From contig CAWBGG010000009.1 in NCBI GenBank assembly GCA_963788205.1, positions 124,001-188,000 of the forward strand: 64,000 nt of DNA, in the 5' to 3' direction. The notes under the pieces were generated by a model. That model was given only the letters and a program-made list of their open reading frames with translations. It had not been told where the DNA came from and searched no databases. The stretch is from CAVVMA01 sp963788205. GTDB taxonomy: Bacteria; Desulfobacterota; Binatia; Binatales; Binataceae. The translations under genes and the position numbers were made by a program. Positions 18,641-28,227 of the stretch are shown here, one piece after another (position 1 is the stretch's first letter; every line of letters begins with the position of its first letter).

Positions 18641-19525
18641 ATGACCACACAACCCGACGTGTCAACCCGCTGGACGAAGCTGCCGATTCCGCTACGGGCC
18701 ATCGTGTCTGGCCTTCTCATTGCTCTCGTGCCCGCCAACGTGTGGCCGCTATTGCTCCTTAACCTTGGTGTGCCGCTCGCTGCGACCGCCGAGGCGATAT
18801 TCCTGGGGCTTTATCTTTGGTGGGCGGGCGGAGGAGGTCCCCCACGCGCCGCGCAAGCCGCCCGCGCCAGGGCGTTCCGTCGTGGCAGGCTGTCGCCCAC
18901 GCAATGGTTTTGGAGCATTGTCGCTGCGCTCTTCTTCGCCGCGACGGTTCATGCCTCGATCGTTCTGCTGTTCCGCTTGGTCCCCTTTCCGATGGCTGCT
19001 TTCCGGCAGGGTTATGATTTTTCTTTCATTCCCTCCTTGCCTTTGAAGTGGCTCGCAGTCGTAGTCTCCGCGACCTCGGCGGGGATTTGCGAAGAGACCG
19101 GCTTTCGCGGCTACATGCAGCGCCCGATCGAGCAACGCCATGGCGCGCCGGTTGCGATTCTGATTTCCTCGCTCTTGTTCACGGCGGTGCATCTCACCAA
19201 AGGATGGGCGGCGCCCGGGATGGTCCCGATAGTATTTGGCGCAGGCGTACTGCTGGGGCTCCTCGCCCGGTCCTCCGGATCGCTCATCCCGTGCATGATC
19301 GGCCACACCGTCATGGACATCGGCCTGTTCGCCTATTGGCGGACCGGTATCGCCGGCACTTTTACCGTCCGTCCGATCACCGAGACGGGCGTGGATCAGC
19401 CGTTCCTCGTCGCATGCGTCGTATTCGCGATGTCGCTTTCTGTCGTGCTGCTTGCGATCGTAAAGCTGCGGCGAAGAGGTCTGTCCACTGGCCAAGTGCG
19501 CGAGGCACGGGCACTGGTGCACTAA
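18641..19525 (+). CDS. CPBP family intramembrane metalloprotease
   Basis: 294 residues from the ATG at 18641. About seven transmembrane segments surround the CPBP (Abi/Rce1-like) motifs: CEETGFRGYM gives EExxxR, LFTAVHL gives FxxxH, and GHTVMD supplies the last His. These residues bind the catalytic metal. Bacterial members process or degrade membrane peptides and some are linked to bacteriocin immunity. No peptide substrate is evident nearby. A longer frame from 18548 has no better start. Confidence 0.87.
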   Translation: MTTQPDVSTRWTKLPIPLRAIVSGLLIALVPANVWPLLLLNLGVPLAATAEAIFLGLYLWWAGGGGPPRAAQAARARAFRRGRLSPTQWFWSIVAALFFAATVHASIVLLFRLVPFPMAAFRQGYDFSFIPSLPLKWLAVVVSATSAGICEETGFRGYMQRPIEQRHGAPVAILISSLLFTAVHLTKGWAAPGMVPIVFGAGVLLGLLARSSGSLIPCMIGHTVMDIGLFAYWRTGIAGTFTVRPITETGVDQPFLVACVVFAMSLSVVLLAIVKLRRRGLSTGQVREARALVH

Positions 19526-19579
19526 AATCCAGCACCGGCAGGTGGTTTTACTCGGGTTTCTGCGCTATTCTTACGATTA

Positions 19580-20140
19580 ATGCGATTTTCCTTTAATGAA
19601 AGAAAAGCGGCGCAGGCAGCCGCCTTTCTGCTCAAGCGACATGGCGGTCGCTTGAACTACATGAAGCTGATCAAGCTGCTCTATCTGGCTGATCGCCGCG
19701 CGCTCGTCGAGCGCGGATTGCCAATAACATGCGACCGAATGGTCTCGATGCCGAAAGGCCCAGTCCTAAGCGGCATCCTGGACTTGATCAATTGGGGTTC
19801 GGTCGACGAACATTCTGCATGGCTGGAACACATCTCCGAGCCCAAGGGACACGAGGTGTTCCTGGCGGCGACAGAACCCAAGAACGAAGCGCTGTCACGT
19901 TACGAGTTGCGTGTCCTGCAAGAAATTGACGACCAGTTTGGTTCAATGGATCGATGGTCGCTGGTCGAGTTCACGCATGCATTGCCGGAATGGCGCGATC
20001 CGCAGGGTTCGTCATTTCCGATCGAACCAGCCGACATTCTGCGTGCGGAGAATCGCTCGGAAGAAGACATCGAGGAAATGGGGCGCGCGGCCAATGAAGC
20101 GCTTTTCATCGAATTTCTGGCGAGCAGCAAAGCCGCGTGA
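19580..20140 (+). CDS. Panacea-domain (SocA/DUF4065-like) protein, antitoxin candidate
   Basis: 186 residues with the Panacea domain signature: KAAQAAAFLLKRHGG, then YMKLIKLLYLADRRAL, then MPKGPVLSGILDLI. Panacea proteins act as antitoxins for many unrelated toxins and as proteolysis adaptors (SocA). Usually the toxin gene is adjacent and co-directional. Here the nearest gene, at 20144, is convergent with only three bases between the stops. No other toxin-like partner is visible upstream; the CPBP protease gene ends 54 bases before. Confidence 0.85.
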   Translation: MRFSFNERKAAQAAAFLLKRHGGRLNYMKLIKLLYLADRRALVERGLPITCDRMVSMPKGPVLSGILDLINWGSVDEHSAWLEHISEPKGHEVFLAATEPKNEALSRYELRVLQEIDDQFGSMDRWSLVEFTHALPEWRDPQGSSFPIEPADILRAENRSEEDIEEMGRAANEALFIEFLASSKAA

Positions 20141-20143
20141 TGC

Positions 20144-20509
20144 TCAGTCTTCTTCGACCAGCGATTTCAGAGTAATATCCTGGAGTTCCTGGGCGGTTTG
20201 ATCCGATTTCAAGGCACCCAACTGGATGCGGCGGACAAGCGCGCGTGACGCCGGCTCGCGACGCATCGTCTTAAACAACTCGGCCTTTTCAAGATTGTCC
20301 TGTTGCTCCTGCGTCATCAAGCGTCCGCGCTCGTACGCGATAACGCTTTCATGCTTGATCGACGGATGGTCGCCAGGCTGGATGACGCACTCCCGGCCTG
20401 AATCCCATCGGGGCGTCGTGGCGTTGAAGACGACGACTGAACCATCGGCGGTGGGATCTGAACAGACGATGTAAAGATGCCCCGCCCAAAACGTGTCGCC
20501 CAGATTCAC
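20144..20509 (-). CDS. Small hypothetical protein, possible SH3-barrel (PemK/MazF-like) fold
   Basis: 121 residues from a GTG at 20509 preceded by GATGGA; a frame to 20650 is also open. It starts VNLGDTFWAGHLYIV with SDP and VVVFNATT following, a pattern of short beta strands that recalls PemK/MazF-type barrels. A GDHPSIKHESVIAY motif follows, then a helical C-terminus rich in charge. I have no confident family. Its stop faces the Panacea gene's stop three bases away, so the two may be functionally linked; that is inference. Confidence 0.5.
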   Translation of the reverse strand: MNLGDTFWAGHLYIVCSDPTADGSVVVFNATTPRWDSGRECVIQPGDHPSIKHESVIAYERGRLMTQEQQDNLEKAELFKTMRREPASRALVRRIQLGALKSDQTAQELQDITLKSLVEED

Positions 20510-20781
20510 TTTTCCATCACCCGATCCCTTCCCCGCGCGTTTATCGCCTCGGTATCGGAGGCAAATCAAAGGCGAGCTGGCGGCGGTTCGAGCATCTCCG
20601 GTGAACACTTGGCTGCACGATGCGTCGTCCGTCTGATCTCCTCCGTGCACAGGATCAACAGATTAACCCGGACAGTAGACCAGCATCGGCGGCGAATCCA
20701 CAATCAGAGCGACGGCGAGGGCGCCAAAAATTGACTACGGCAGCGATTCGGCGATAGCCTGAAGGCTTCGGGGCAGAGGCG

Positions 20782-21426
20782 ATGGAGAAGCAGGCCAGGC
20801 GCGCGCAGGTGTTGCGCCATGCGAAGCGGATTTTCGCCCGCAAGGGGTACCATCGCACCAACGTCGCCGATATCATCGCGCGGGCGCGGATCGCGCGCGG
20901 CACCTTTTATCTTTACTTCCAGAACAAGAAAGACCTTTTCGAAGAGCTGCTCGAGCAGGTCGTGAGCGAGCTCAGAAGCCGGATCCTTCGCCTGCGAGTC
21001 GGAACCGATCAGCCCGACCCGGTGGAACAGTTGCGGGCCAACTTGCGGCGCGTGATGAGCTTTGTTTTCACCGAGCGCGAGCTAACCGACATCCTGCTCA
21101 ACCATTCGGTGGGCTTTGATCGCGAGCTGGATCTCAAGATTCGCGACTTTTACGAAAAGATTGCCGACGCGATCCAGCGCTCGCTCGATCTCGGAATCGA
21201 GATGAAGCTGGTGCGCGAATGCGATACCCGGATCGCCGCGTATTGCATCCTGGGCGGAATCAAGCAGGTGGTAGGCGAATCGTCGCGGAGCGGCAAGCGC
21301 GACATCGAAAGGCTGGTCACAGAGATTCTGGCGTTCGGGTTGCGCGGCGTGGCGCGTCCGGAGCTGTTGCCGCCGCTGTCGGAGCATATTGGAGCCCGGG
21401 AAAACGGTGCCCGCGCTCGCGAATGA
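20782..21426 (+). CDS. TetR/AcrR family transcriptional regulator
   Basis: 214 residues. The N-terminal helix-turn-helix is clear: VLRHAKRIFARKGYHRTNVADII then ARGTFYLYFQNKKDLF. The C-terminal all-helical ligand domain is typical of regulators of lipid or drug genes. It is the first gene of the lipid block, and a perfect palindrome 37 bases after its stop is a plausible operator. The ligand may be an acyl-CoA, by context only. Confidence 0.92.
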   Translation: MEKQARRAQVLRHAKRIFARKGYHRTNVADIIARARIARGTFYLYFQNKKDLFEELLEQVVSELRSRILRLRVGTDQPDPVEQLRANLRRVMSFVFTERELTDILLNHSVGFDRELDLKIRDFYEKIADAIQRSLDLGIEMKLVRECDTRIAAYCILGGIKQVVGESSRSGKRDIERLVTEILAFGLRGVARPELLPPLSEHIGARENGARARE

Positions 21427-21463
21427 GGCCGCCGGGTTCGCACTTTTTTTAGTCCTTGACTAG

Positions 21464-21477
21464 ACTGACATGTCAGT
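21464..21477. promoter_or_regulatory. Candidate TetR operator, 14-bp perfect palindrome
   Basis: ACTGACATGTCAGT is its own reverse complement, lies between the TetR gene and the HAD phosphatase gene, and overlaps the ATG at 21470. TTGAC precedes it. The shape matches operators of TetR lipid regulators. Binding is inferred. Confidence 0.5.
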
Positions 21478-22276
21478 TCAAACGATGAAGCGCCGCAACG
21501 CTACCCGGAGCCGCAAAACAGCCGCCTTTTATGATCTGGACGGCACGCTGGCGAGCCTCAATCTGCTCCATTCGACCGCCTTTATTATGGCCAACCTCAG
21601 CGAATGGACGGGGCGGGCGGCTTATCTGCTGAGTCTGGCGGCCAGCCTGCCGCGCCTGTACCTGGCGGAAAAGCAGGATCGGCGCCTGCTCAATATCGCG
21701 ATGGCGGAAATCTTCAAGGGTATCTCGCATGATCGCCTGCTCGCGCTGGGCGAGGAATATTGCGAACGCGTCCTGACCCGTCATCTCTATCCGCGCGCGG
21801 TCGAATTGCTCCACGCCAACCGCGCGGCGGGACTCGAGCCGATTCTCGTCACCGGATCGCCCGACTTCGTCGCCGACCCATTGGCGCGCCGGCTCGGAGT
21901 CGCGACCGTGGCCGCCAACCGCTTCGTCTTCAGCCGCGAGCGCGCCACCGGCCGGCTTCACGAGCCGATCATGGCGGGCGCCGAGAAGGCGGCCTGGTGC
22001 GCCGAGTATGCAGCAGCAAACGGTCTGGAGCTGCGCGATTGCTGGGGCTATGCCGACTCGATCTATGATCTGGATTTCCTCGCTGCGCTGGGCCATCCGG
22101 TGGCCGTGAATCCCGACCGGCGGCTGGAGCGCACCGCGATAAGCCGGCGATGGCCGATCGTCAGGTTCGATAGCGCGGAGTCCAAGACCAGTCGCGCCGC
22201 CGGGTTGAAGGAGCCGGCCAGCAGCGCGACAGAGAAGCTCCCGAAGAGGACCGCATATGGCCCGTCCCGAGGCTAA
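21470..22276 (+). CDS. HAD-IB family phosphatase, lipid-operon member
   Basis: Up to 268 residues; the ATG at 21485 is an equally good start and would place the operator palindrome upstream. The HAD nucleophile motif is FYDLDGTL, motif II is LVTGSPDF, and the distal Asp pair is in YADSIYDLDFL. HAD-IB members include SerB and bacterial lipid phosphatases acting on lysophosphatidate-type substrates. Overlap by 20 bases with the next gene supports one operon. In myxobacterial ether-lipid clusters, as I recall, a HAD-IB protein precedes the multifunctional ElbD enzyme, so a lipid phosphatase role is likely here. Confidence 0.85.
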   Translation: MSVQTMKRRNATRSRKTAAFYDLDGTLASLNLLHSTAFIMANLSEWTGRAAYLLSLAASLPRLYLAEKQDRRLLNIAMAEIFKGISHDRLLALGEEYCERVLTRHLYPRAVELLHANRAAGLEPILVTGSPDFVADPLARRLGVATVAANRFVFSRERATGRLHEPIMAGAEKAAWCAEYAAANGLELRDCWGYADSIYDLDFLAALGHPVAVNPDRRLERTAISRRWPIVRFDSAESKTSRAAGLKEPASSATEKLPKRTAYGPSRG

Positions 22277-23897
22277 GCTCAGGGAACTCAAACCCAACGA
22301 GCTGCGCAACGAGCCGGGAGCGCGCAGCGACCTGGTCGTGACGCTCACGCGGCGCTCCGAGCCGCGGCTGATCCCTTACGGCGAGGAGTTCCTGCTCGAG
22401 AAGCTTCCGGCGGGAACACGGGTGATATATCCGCCGCCGCCGCTGGAGCCGCTGGCCGATCCCGACGCCGCGATGCGCTACGCCCTGCTCCATCCCGAAA
22501 ACGCCGACCCGCTGTTCGCGCAGCTCAATCCCAACATGCGGGTGACGATCGCGATCGACGACCTCAGCCTGCCGCTGCCGCCGATGCGCCGGCCCGACCT
22601 CCGCGAGCGCGCACTCAACATCGTGTTGCAGACCCTGGCGGATTACGGCGTTGACGACGTTCATCTGATAATCGCCACGTCGCTGCATCGGCGGATGACC
22701 GAAGCGGAGATTCGGCGCACGGTCGGCGAGCGCGCGTACCGGCAGTTCTGGCCCGAGCGGCTGTACAATTTCGACGCCGAGGATCGCAGCGCGCTGACGA
22801 TGCTGGGCAAGACCGATCACGGCGAGGAAGTGTGGCTGAGCAAGCGCGCGGTCGAATCGGACCTGCTGCTTTACCTGAATATCAACCTGGTCCCGATGGA
22901 CGGCGGGCACAAGTCGGTGGCGGTGGGGCTCGCGCCCTATCAGAGCCTGCGCCACCATCACAACGCTGCGACGCTGCGCGACTCGCACTCCTACATGGAT
23001 CCGCGCCGCTCGGCGCTCCATCACAGCGCCGAGCGGATGGGCCAGATCGTCAACCGCAACGTCAACGTGTTTACGATCGAGACCGCGATCAACAACCAGA
23101 TGTACGGCTCGATGCTGGACTTCCTGCACAAGAACGAGGACCGCTTTAACGACTGGGATCGCACGCGGATGAGCGGCTTCCGCTGGACGCTCAAGAACCT
23201 CTCCAACGAGCTGCGGCGCAAGGCGCTGCATCGCTACGCGGCGCCCTACGGCATGACGGGTGTATGGGCGGGCGAGACCGAGGCGGTGCATCGCAAGGCG
23301 CTGGCGCGCGTGTTCCAGCAATACGCGGTGCCGGTCAAGGGCCAGGCCGATGTACTAATTGTCGGAGTTCCCTACATCTGTCCGTACAACGTCAACTCGA
23401 TAATGAATCCCATCCTCGTGCAGTGCACCGGGCTGGGCTACCTGTTCAACATGTATCGCAACAAGCCGCTGGTGCGGGCGGGCGGCACGATGATCATCTG
23501 CCATCCGCTGCGCGACGAGTTCCATCCCGAGCATCATCCCAGCTACATCGAGTTCTTCCATCGCTGCCTCGCCGATACGACCGACGCCGTGGAGCTGGAA
23601 AAGAAATACGAGCAGGAGCTGGCGCGCAATCCGACTTACATCCACATGTACCGCTACGGCCACGCGTATCACGGTGTGCATCCGTTATACATGTGGCATT
23701 GGGGCGAGCCGGGGCGCCAACACGTGGGGCGGATAATCGCGGCTGGATGCGAGGAGCCGCAGGTCGCGCAACGGCTCGGATGGGAGTCCGCGGAGACGCT
23801 CGACGAAGCGATCGCGATGGCAACTTCCGATCTGGGCCGCTCCGCGAAGATCACGTACCTGCATCTGCCACCGCTGGTGATCGCCGATGTCGAATAG
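22257..23897 (+). CDS. LarA-like (DUF2088) protein of the lipid operon
   Basis: 546 residues. The LarA N-terminal core is visible as AIDDLSLPLPPMRRPDLRER, then IIATSLHRRMTEAEIRRTVG, matching the DDxTRP and A-x-G-x-H-R patterns of nickel-pincer lactate racemases, though the Arg of DDxTRP is replaced. It is longer than LarA (about 420) and divergent after residue 250. The cofactor is unproven. It overlaps the HAD gene by 20 bases and the megasynthase by 11, so the three are coupled and probably serve one lipid pathway; the role may not be lactate racemisation. Confidence 0.75.
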   Translation: MARPEAKLRELKPNELRNEPGARSDLVVTLTRRSEPRLIPYGEEFLLEKLPAGTRVIYPPPPLEPLADPDAAMRYALLHPENADPLFAQLNPNMRVTIAIDDLSLPLPPMRRPDLRERALNIVLQTLADYGVDDVHLIIATSLHRRMTEAEIRRTVGERAYRQFWPERLYNFDAEDRSALTMLGKTDHGEEVWLSKRAVESDLLLYLNINLVPMDGGHKSVAVGLAPYQSLRHHHNAATLRDSHSYMDPRRSALHHSAERMGQIVNRNVNVFTIETAINNQMYGSMLDFLHKNEDRFNDWDRTRMSGFRWTLKNLSNELRRKALHRYAAPYGMTGVWAGETEAVHRKALARVFQQYAVPVKGQADVLIVGVPYICPYNVNSIMNPILVQCTGLGYLFNMYRNKPLVRAGGTMIICHPLRDEFHPEHHPSYIEFFHRCLADTTDAVELEKKYEQELARNPTYIHMYRYGHAYHGVHPLYMWHWGEPGRQHVGRIIAAGCEEPQVAQRLGWESAETLDEAIAMATSDLGRSAKITYLHLPPLVIADVE

Positions 23898-26800
23898 CTC
23901 CAACGGAAATCGCAACGGCAACGGGCGCGCCGCTCACGCGATGCCGCCGCTGGCCGAGACGCTGGCGGGCCGCCGCATCCTGCTGACCGGCGGCACCGGG
24001 TTTCTCGGCAAAGTATTTCTCCACCTGCTGCTGCGATGGCATCCCGAGATCGATCGCATCTACCTGCTGATTCGCGGCGACGCACGCTCCAGCCTGAGCC
24101 GGTTGCGCCGCGAGATTCTCGACTCGCCCGCGCTGGCGCCGCTCCGCGAACATCTCGGCAACCGCTTCGATCGTTACGTCGCGGAGAAACTCGCGGTGAT
24201 TCCCAGCGACATCACGGACGAGCATCTCGCGACGGGTGAAACTCCCGGTCTCAAGCGCGGCGAGATTGACGCCGTGGTTCATTGCGCAGGACTTGTGAAC
24301 TTCGAGGCTTCGCTGGAAAAGGCCCTGGCCGCCAACACCACCGGCGTCGCGAACATGCTCGAATTCTGCCGCCACCACGGGGCGGCGATGCTGCACGTCT
24401 CGACCTGCTATGCGGCCGGCAACGCCGATGGCCAGCGCTTCGAAGACGACGTCCCGGTCGATTGGTGCCCCAGCGGCGCGCGCAACTTCAGCCTGCAACG
24501 CGAGATCCGTGACGCGCTCAGCGCGGTCACGCGGGTGCTTGCCGAGTCGCGCGATCAATCGCAACTCGCCGAGCTGGAGATGGAGGAAGAGGACGAGCCG
24601 TCGGCGCGCGGGGCCGAGGGAGCGCTAGAGGCGCGGCGCAAGCGATGGGTCGAAGGTCGGCTCAAGCAAATCGGCCAGCAGCGGGCGCATCGCCTCGGAT
24701 GGCCCAACACTTACAGCTACAGCAAGAGCCTTGGCGAGCAGCTGGTGCTGGCCGCGCGCGGCGAGCTGAACGTGGTGGTCGTGCGGCCCTCCGTGATCGA
24801 GAGCGCGCTGGAAGATCCGTTCCCCGGATGGAACCAGGGGGTCAACACCAGTGCGCCGCTCACCTATATGGCGCGCCGCGGTTATCGTTTCTACCCGGCG
24901 CGCGCGGAGCTGGTGCTCGATGTGATCCCGGTCGACCTGGTCGCGCACGCGATGGTCCCGATTCTGGCCGCGTTGCTGCTCCGCCGCCAGGAGCCCATCT
25001 ACCAGCTCGGCACTTCCGATCGTAATCCCCTCCCGATGCGGCGGCTGGTCGAGCTGACCGCGCTCGCCAACCGGCGCGAGCAAGGCAACGGCGGCGGCCC
25101 GATGGGACGCCTGGCGCGTCATCTCGAAGCCGTGGTCGTCTCGCGCAGTACTTACGAGCTGGCCGGCGGCACGCTGCCCGGCATGCTCAAGCGTGCCGCC
25201 GAGCTCGCCGGCACCGTGATGGGAGAAAAGTCGCAGCGCGCCAAGCAGATAAATGATCGCGTCGACCGTTTGGTCGAGGACACCGACTTGGCGCGCTCGC
25301 TGCTGGACGTCTATCGGCCGTATATGCAGGACCTCGTCTATACATTCCACTGCGCCAATATCAGGACGCTTTACGGCCGCCTCGCGCCTGCCGACGCGCG
25401 CCGCCATCCGTTCCGCCCCGACCAGCTCGACTGGCACGACTACTGGCTCAACATTCACATGCCGGGACTACGCCGGCACATCTTTCCGCAGCTCGATCTT
25501 CACACGCGCACGCGCTCGCGCGGCGTGCCGCGACACAAGAGCCTGCTCGAGATGCTCGACCGATGCGCCGAGCGCTTTGGGCCGCGTCCGGCGCTGATCG
25601 CGCGCACGCCCTCGGGCGAGCGAGTCACGACCACGTATCGCGAGCTGCGCGATCGCGCGTATCGCGGCGGCTTGCTGCTCAGGATGCGCGGCGTCAAGCC
25701 AGGCGAGCGCGTGATGCTGATCGGCGAGAACTCACCGGGCTGGGTGCTCGGCTACTTCGCGATTCTCAATGCGGGCGCGATCGCGGTCCCGCTCGACCAT
25801 CAGATTTCCGCCCAGGAGCTGGCGCCGATTTGCGAAATCGCCGCGCCCCGCGCCGCGCTGGTATCGGCGGCGGTCGCGCACAGACTCGACGGCGCGATCA
25901 AGTCCGCGGCCGGCGATATCATCCAAATCGAGCTGGAAGATCTGGGCCGCCCGTTCATCCTGCGCTCCAAATCGCCGGCTCCCGCACCGCCCGATCGCAA
26001 GACGCTCGCCTCAATCGTCTTCACGTCCGGCACCACCGGAGCGCCCAAAGGCGTGATGCTGACTCACGGCAACCTGACTTCTGAAGTCGCGATGATCTCG
26101 CGGGTCTTTACGCTGAGCGGCGACGACCTGCTGCTCTCGCTGCTGCCGCTGCATCACGCCTTCGAGTTCACCTGCGGGATGCTGCTGCCGCTGGCTTGCG
26201 GCGCGAGCGTGGTCTATCCGCTCGGGGTGGACACGGCCAGCCTCTCGCGCACGCTCGCCGACGTTAGGCCGACGGCGCTGATCGGCGTGCCCGCGCTGTG
26301 GCAAGCGGTCCATCGCCGGATCGTCGACGAGGTCGAATCGCGCGGCCCGTTCTTTCACGCCGCGTTCCAACAGCTTCGCGATTTGAACGCCTGGCTGGAC
26401 AAGGACTTTCATCTCAACGCCGGCGGCGTGATGTTCCGCCAGGCGCATGCTGCGCTCGGCGGGCGGCTTAGACTCGCGATCAGCGGCGGCGCGCCGCTCC
26501 CGCAATGGGTGGCCGAGTTTTTCAACGATATCGGGATTCCGCTGCTCGAAGGCTACGGCCTGACCGAGGCCTCGCCGGTGCTCACCGCCGCCCATCCGGA
26601 CGAGCCGCTCCAGGTCGGCTCGGTCGGCAAGCCACTGTCGGGAATCGAGCTCAAGCTGGAGGGCGGCGGCGCGATCGGCGAGATTTTGGCGCGCGGCCCC
26701 AACATCATGAGTGGCTACTATCGCAATGCGGCCGCGACCGGCGAAGTGTTGAGCGACGGATGGCTCCGCACGGGCGACCTCGGACGCCTCGACGATCAGG

Positions 26801-28218
26801 GTCGGCTCTATATCGTGGGGCGCGCCAAGGAAGTGATCGTCGATTCCGGCGGCAATAACATCTACATCGACGAGCTTGAGGAAGCCTACGGCCATTCGCC
26901 GTATCTGAGAGAGCTGGCGGTGGTGGGAATCAAGACCGGCAACGCCGAACAGGTGGCCGCGCTGGTCGTGCCGGCTTACGCGCGCGGCGAGCGGCGCCGC
27001 ACGGTGGAAGATCAGCTCCGCGCCCATTTCGATAAAATCGGCGCCCAACTAGCCCCGCATAAGCGGATCAGGATCCTGCGCTTCAGCGACGCCGAATTGC
27101 CGCGCACCCGGACCCGCAAGGTCAAACGCGCTGAAGTCGCGGCACGGCTGCGCGCGATGATCCACGGCGACGGTGCGAAGACGCAAGCAGCCGCCGGAGG
27201 CGAAGTAGAGCAGTGGCTCTGCGACGCGCTGGCGCAGGTGTGCGGCGCGCAGGACGTGACGCCTGCGACGCGGCTGGTCGAGGACCTGGGCCTCGATTCA
27301 CTGGCGCTTGCGGAGCTGGGCGAGCATATCGCGGAGCGTGCTGGCCGCGAGCTCACGCCCGAAGAGCTTGCGCAAGTCCATACTGTCGAGGACTTGCAGC
27401 GGATGGTCGGTCAGGGCGAAACGCGCGTGCGGCTGCCCTCATACGCGCGCTTCGCGCGGCCGTACACACTAACGCTGCCCGGGATGCTGCGCAGAATGGG
27501 CGAAGCCGGACTGCGGCGCGTGCAGCACACCGGCTTCGAGTCGTGGCTGAAGCCGCGCATCATGGGGCGCGGTAATATCCCGTTCAATCGCAGTCTCCTG
27601 GTCGTCGCCAATCACGCGAGCCATCTGGACTTCGGCCTGATCGGCTACGCGCTCGGAGCGATCGGCGAGCGGATGGTCGTCCTGGCCGCGGCCGATTACT
27701 TCTTCAACACCCCGGCGCGGCGCTTTATCGCGAGCAACTTCACGCGGCTGATCCCGTTCGATCGCGAGCGCGCGCAGATTGAGTCGCTCGAAGAGGCGAT
27801 GCGCGAGCTGTCCGCCGGGCGCAGTGTCCTGATGTTCCCGGAAGGTACGCGGTCGGTTGACGGCAATATCCACGAGTTCAAGAGCGGCGCCGGATTCCTG
27901 GCGCTGCGCAGCGGATGCGACGTGCTGCCGATCCATATCAGCGGCGCCTACCAGGTGCTCGGCAAAGGCAGCCTGATCCCGCGGCGCCATCCGGTTGAAG
28001 TCCGGATCGGCGCGGTGATCACCAGCGACCGGCTGCGCGAGGCCGCTGAAAACGCCGAAGGCGCCGGCGCCTACCGCAAGGCCTCCGAATTCATGCACGA
28101 CACGGTAATCGCGCTCGCGCAACCACGTGCGAAGACTCCGCGTCCAGCCGCGCCCGTGGCGGAGCCGCGCCCGGCGCGGCGGCGCCGGCGCGAGGGCGGC
28201 GTTGCCGCCGAAGTCTGA
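23887..28218 (+). CDS. Multifunctional acyl reductase / acyl-AMP ligase / ACP / acyltransferase (ElbD-like)
   Basis: 1443 residues, four domains. (1) Fatty-acyl reductase, about 25-360: TGGTGFLGK at 34-42, catalytic Y276 and K280. (2) Acyl-AMP ligase, about 545-1100: TSGTTGAPKG at 713-722, later GYGLTEASP and a DGWLRTGD motif. (3) Acyl carrier domain with attachment serine S1138 in DLGLDSLAL. (4) PlsC acyltransferase with NHASHLD (H1243, D1248) and FPEGTRS. The parts could activate a fatty acid, hold it on the carrier, reduce a thioester to an alcohol or aldehyde and esterify a glycerol backbone. The architecture and context resemble myxobacterial ElbD, which makes ether lipids; this is from recall and not a database match. 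Confidence 0.88.
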   Translation: MSNSSNGNRNGNGRAAHAMPPLAETLAGRRILLTGGTGFLGKVFLHLLLRWHPEIDRIYLLIRGDARSSLSRLRREILDSPALAPLREHLGNRFDRYVAEKLAVIPSDITDEHLATGETPGLKRGEIDAVVHCAGLVNFEASLEKALAANTTGVANMLEFCRHHGAAMLHVSTCYAAGNADGQRFEDDVPVDWCPSGARNFSLQREIRDALSAVTRVLAESRDQSQLAELEMEEEDEPSARGAEGALEARRKRWVEGRLKQIGQQRAHRLGWPNTYSYSKSLGEQLVLAARGELNVVVVRPSVIESALEDPFPGWNQGVNTSAPLTYMARRGYRFYPARAELVLDVIPVDLVAHAMVPILAALLLRRQEPIYQLGTSDRNPLPMRRLVELTALANRREQGNGGGPMGRLARHLEAVVVSRSTYELAGGTLPGMLKRAAELAGTVMGEKSQRAKQINDRVDRLVEDTDLARSLLDVYRPYMQDLVYTFHCANIRTLYGRLAPADARRHPFRPDQLDWHDYWLNIHMPGLRRHIFPQLDLHTRTRSRGVPRHKSLLEMLDRCAERFGPRPALIARTPSGERVTTTYRELRDRAYRGGLLLRMRGVKPGERVMLIGENSPGWVLGYFAILNAGAIAVPLDHQISAQELAPICEIAAPRAALVSAAVAHRLDGAIKSAAGDIIQIELEDLGRPFILRSKSPAPAPPDRKTLASIVFTSGTTGAPKGVMLTHGNLTSEVAMISRVFTLSGDDLLLSLLPLHHAFEFTCGMLLPLACGASVVYPLGVDTASLSRTLADVRPTALIGVPALWQAVHRRIVDEVESRGPFFHAAFQQLRDLNAWLDKDFHLNAGGVMFRQAHAALGGRLRLAISGGAPLPQWVAEFFNDIGIPLLEGYGLTEASPVLTAAHPDEPLQVGSVGKPLSGIELKLEGGGAIGEILARGPNIMSGYYRNAAATGEVLSDGWLRTGDLGRLDDQGRLYIVGRAKEVIVDSGGNNIYIDELEEAYGHSPYLRELAVVGIKTGNAEQVAALVVPAYARGERRRTVEDQLRAHFDKIGAQLAPHKRIRILRFSDAELPRTRTRKVKRAEVAARLRAMIHGDGAKTQAAAGGEVEQWLCDALAQVCGAQDVTPATRLVEDLGLDSLALAELGEHIAERAGRELTPEELAQVHTVEDLQRMVGQGETRVRLPSYARFARPYTLTLPGMLRRMGEAGLRRVQHTGFESWLKPRIMGRGNIPFNRSLLVVANHASHLDFGLIGYALGAIGERMVVLAAADYFFNTPARRFIASNFTRLIPFDRERAQIESLEEAMRELSAGRSVLMFPEGTRSVDGNIHEFKSGAGFLALRSGCDVLPIHISGAYQVLGKGSLIPRRHPVEVRIGAVITSDRLREAAENAEGAGAYRKASEFMHDTVIALAQPRAKTPRPAAPVAEPRPARRRRREGGVAAEV

Positions 28219-28227
28219 GGCTCCACC

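Noticed and set aside
22161..23321. 386-codon complement frame across the LarA-like gene
   Set aside because: Antisense shadow; the opposite strand has a recognised core and coupled start.
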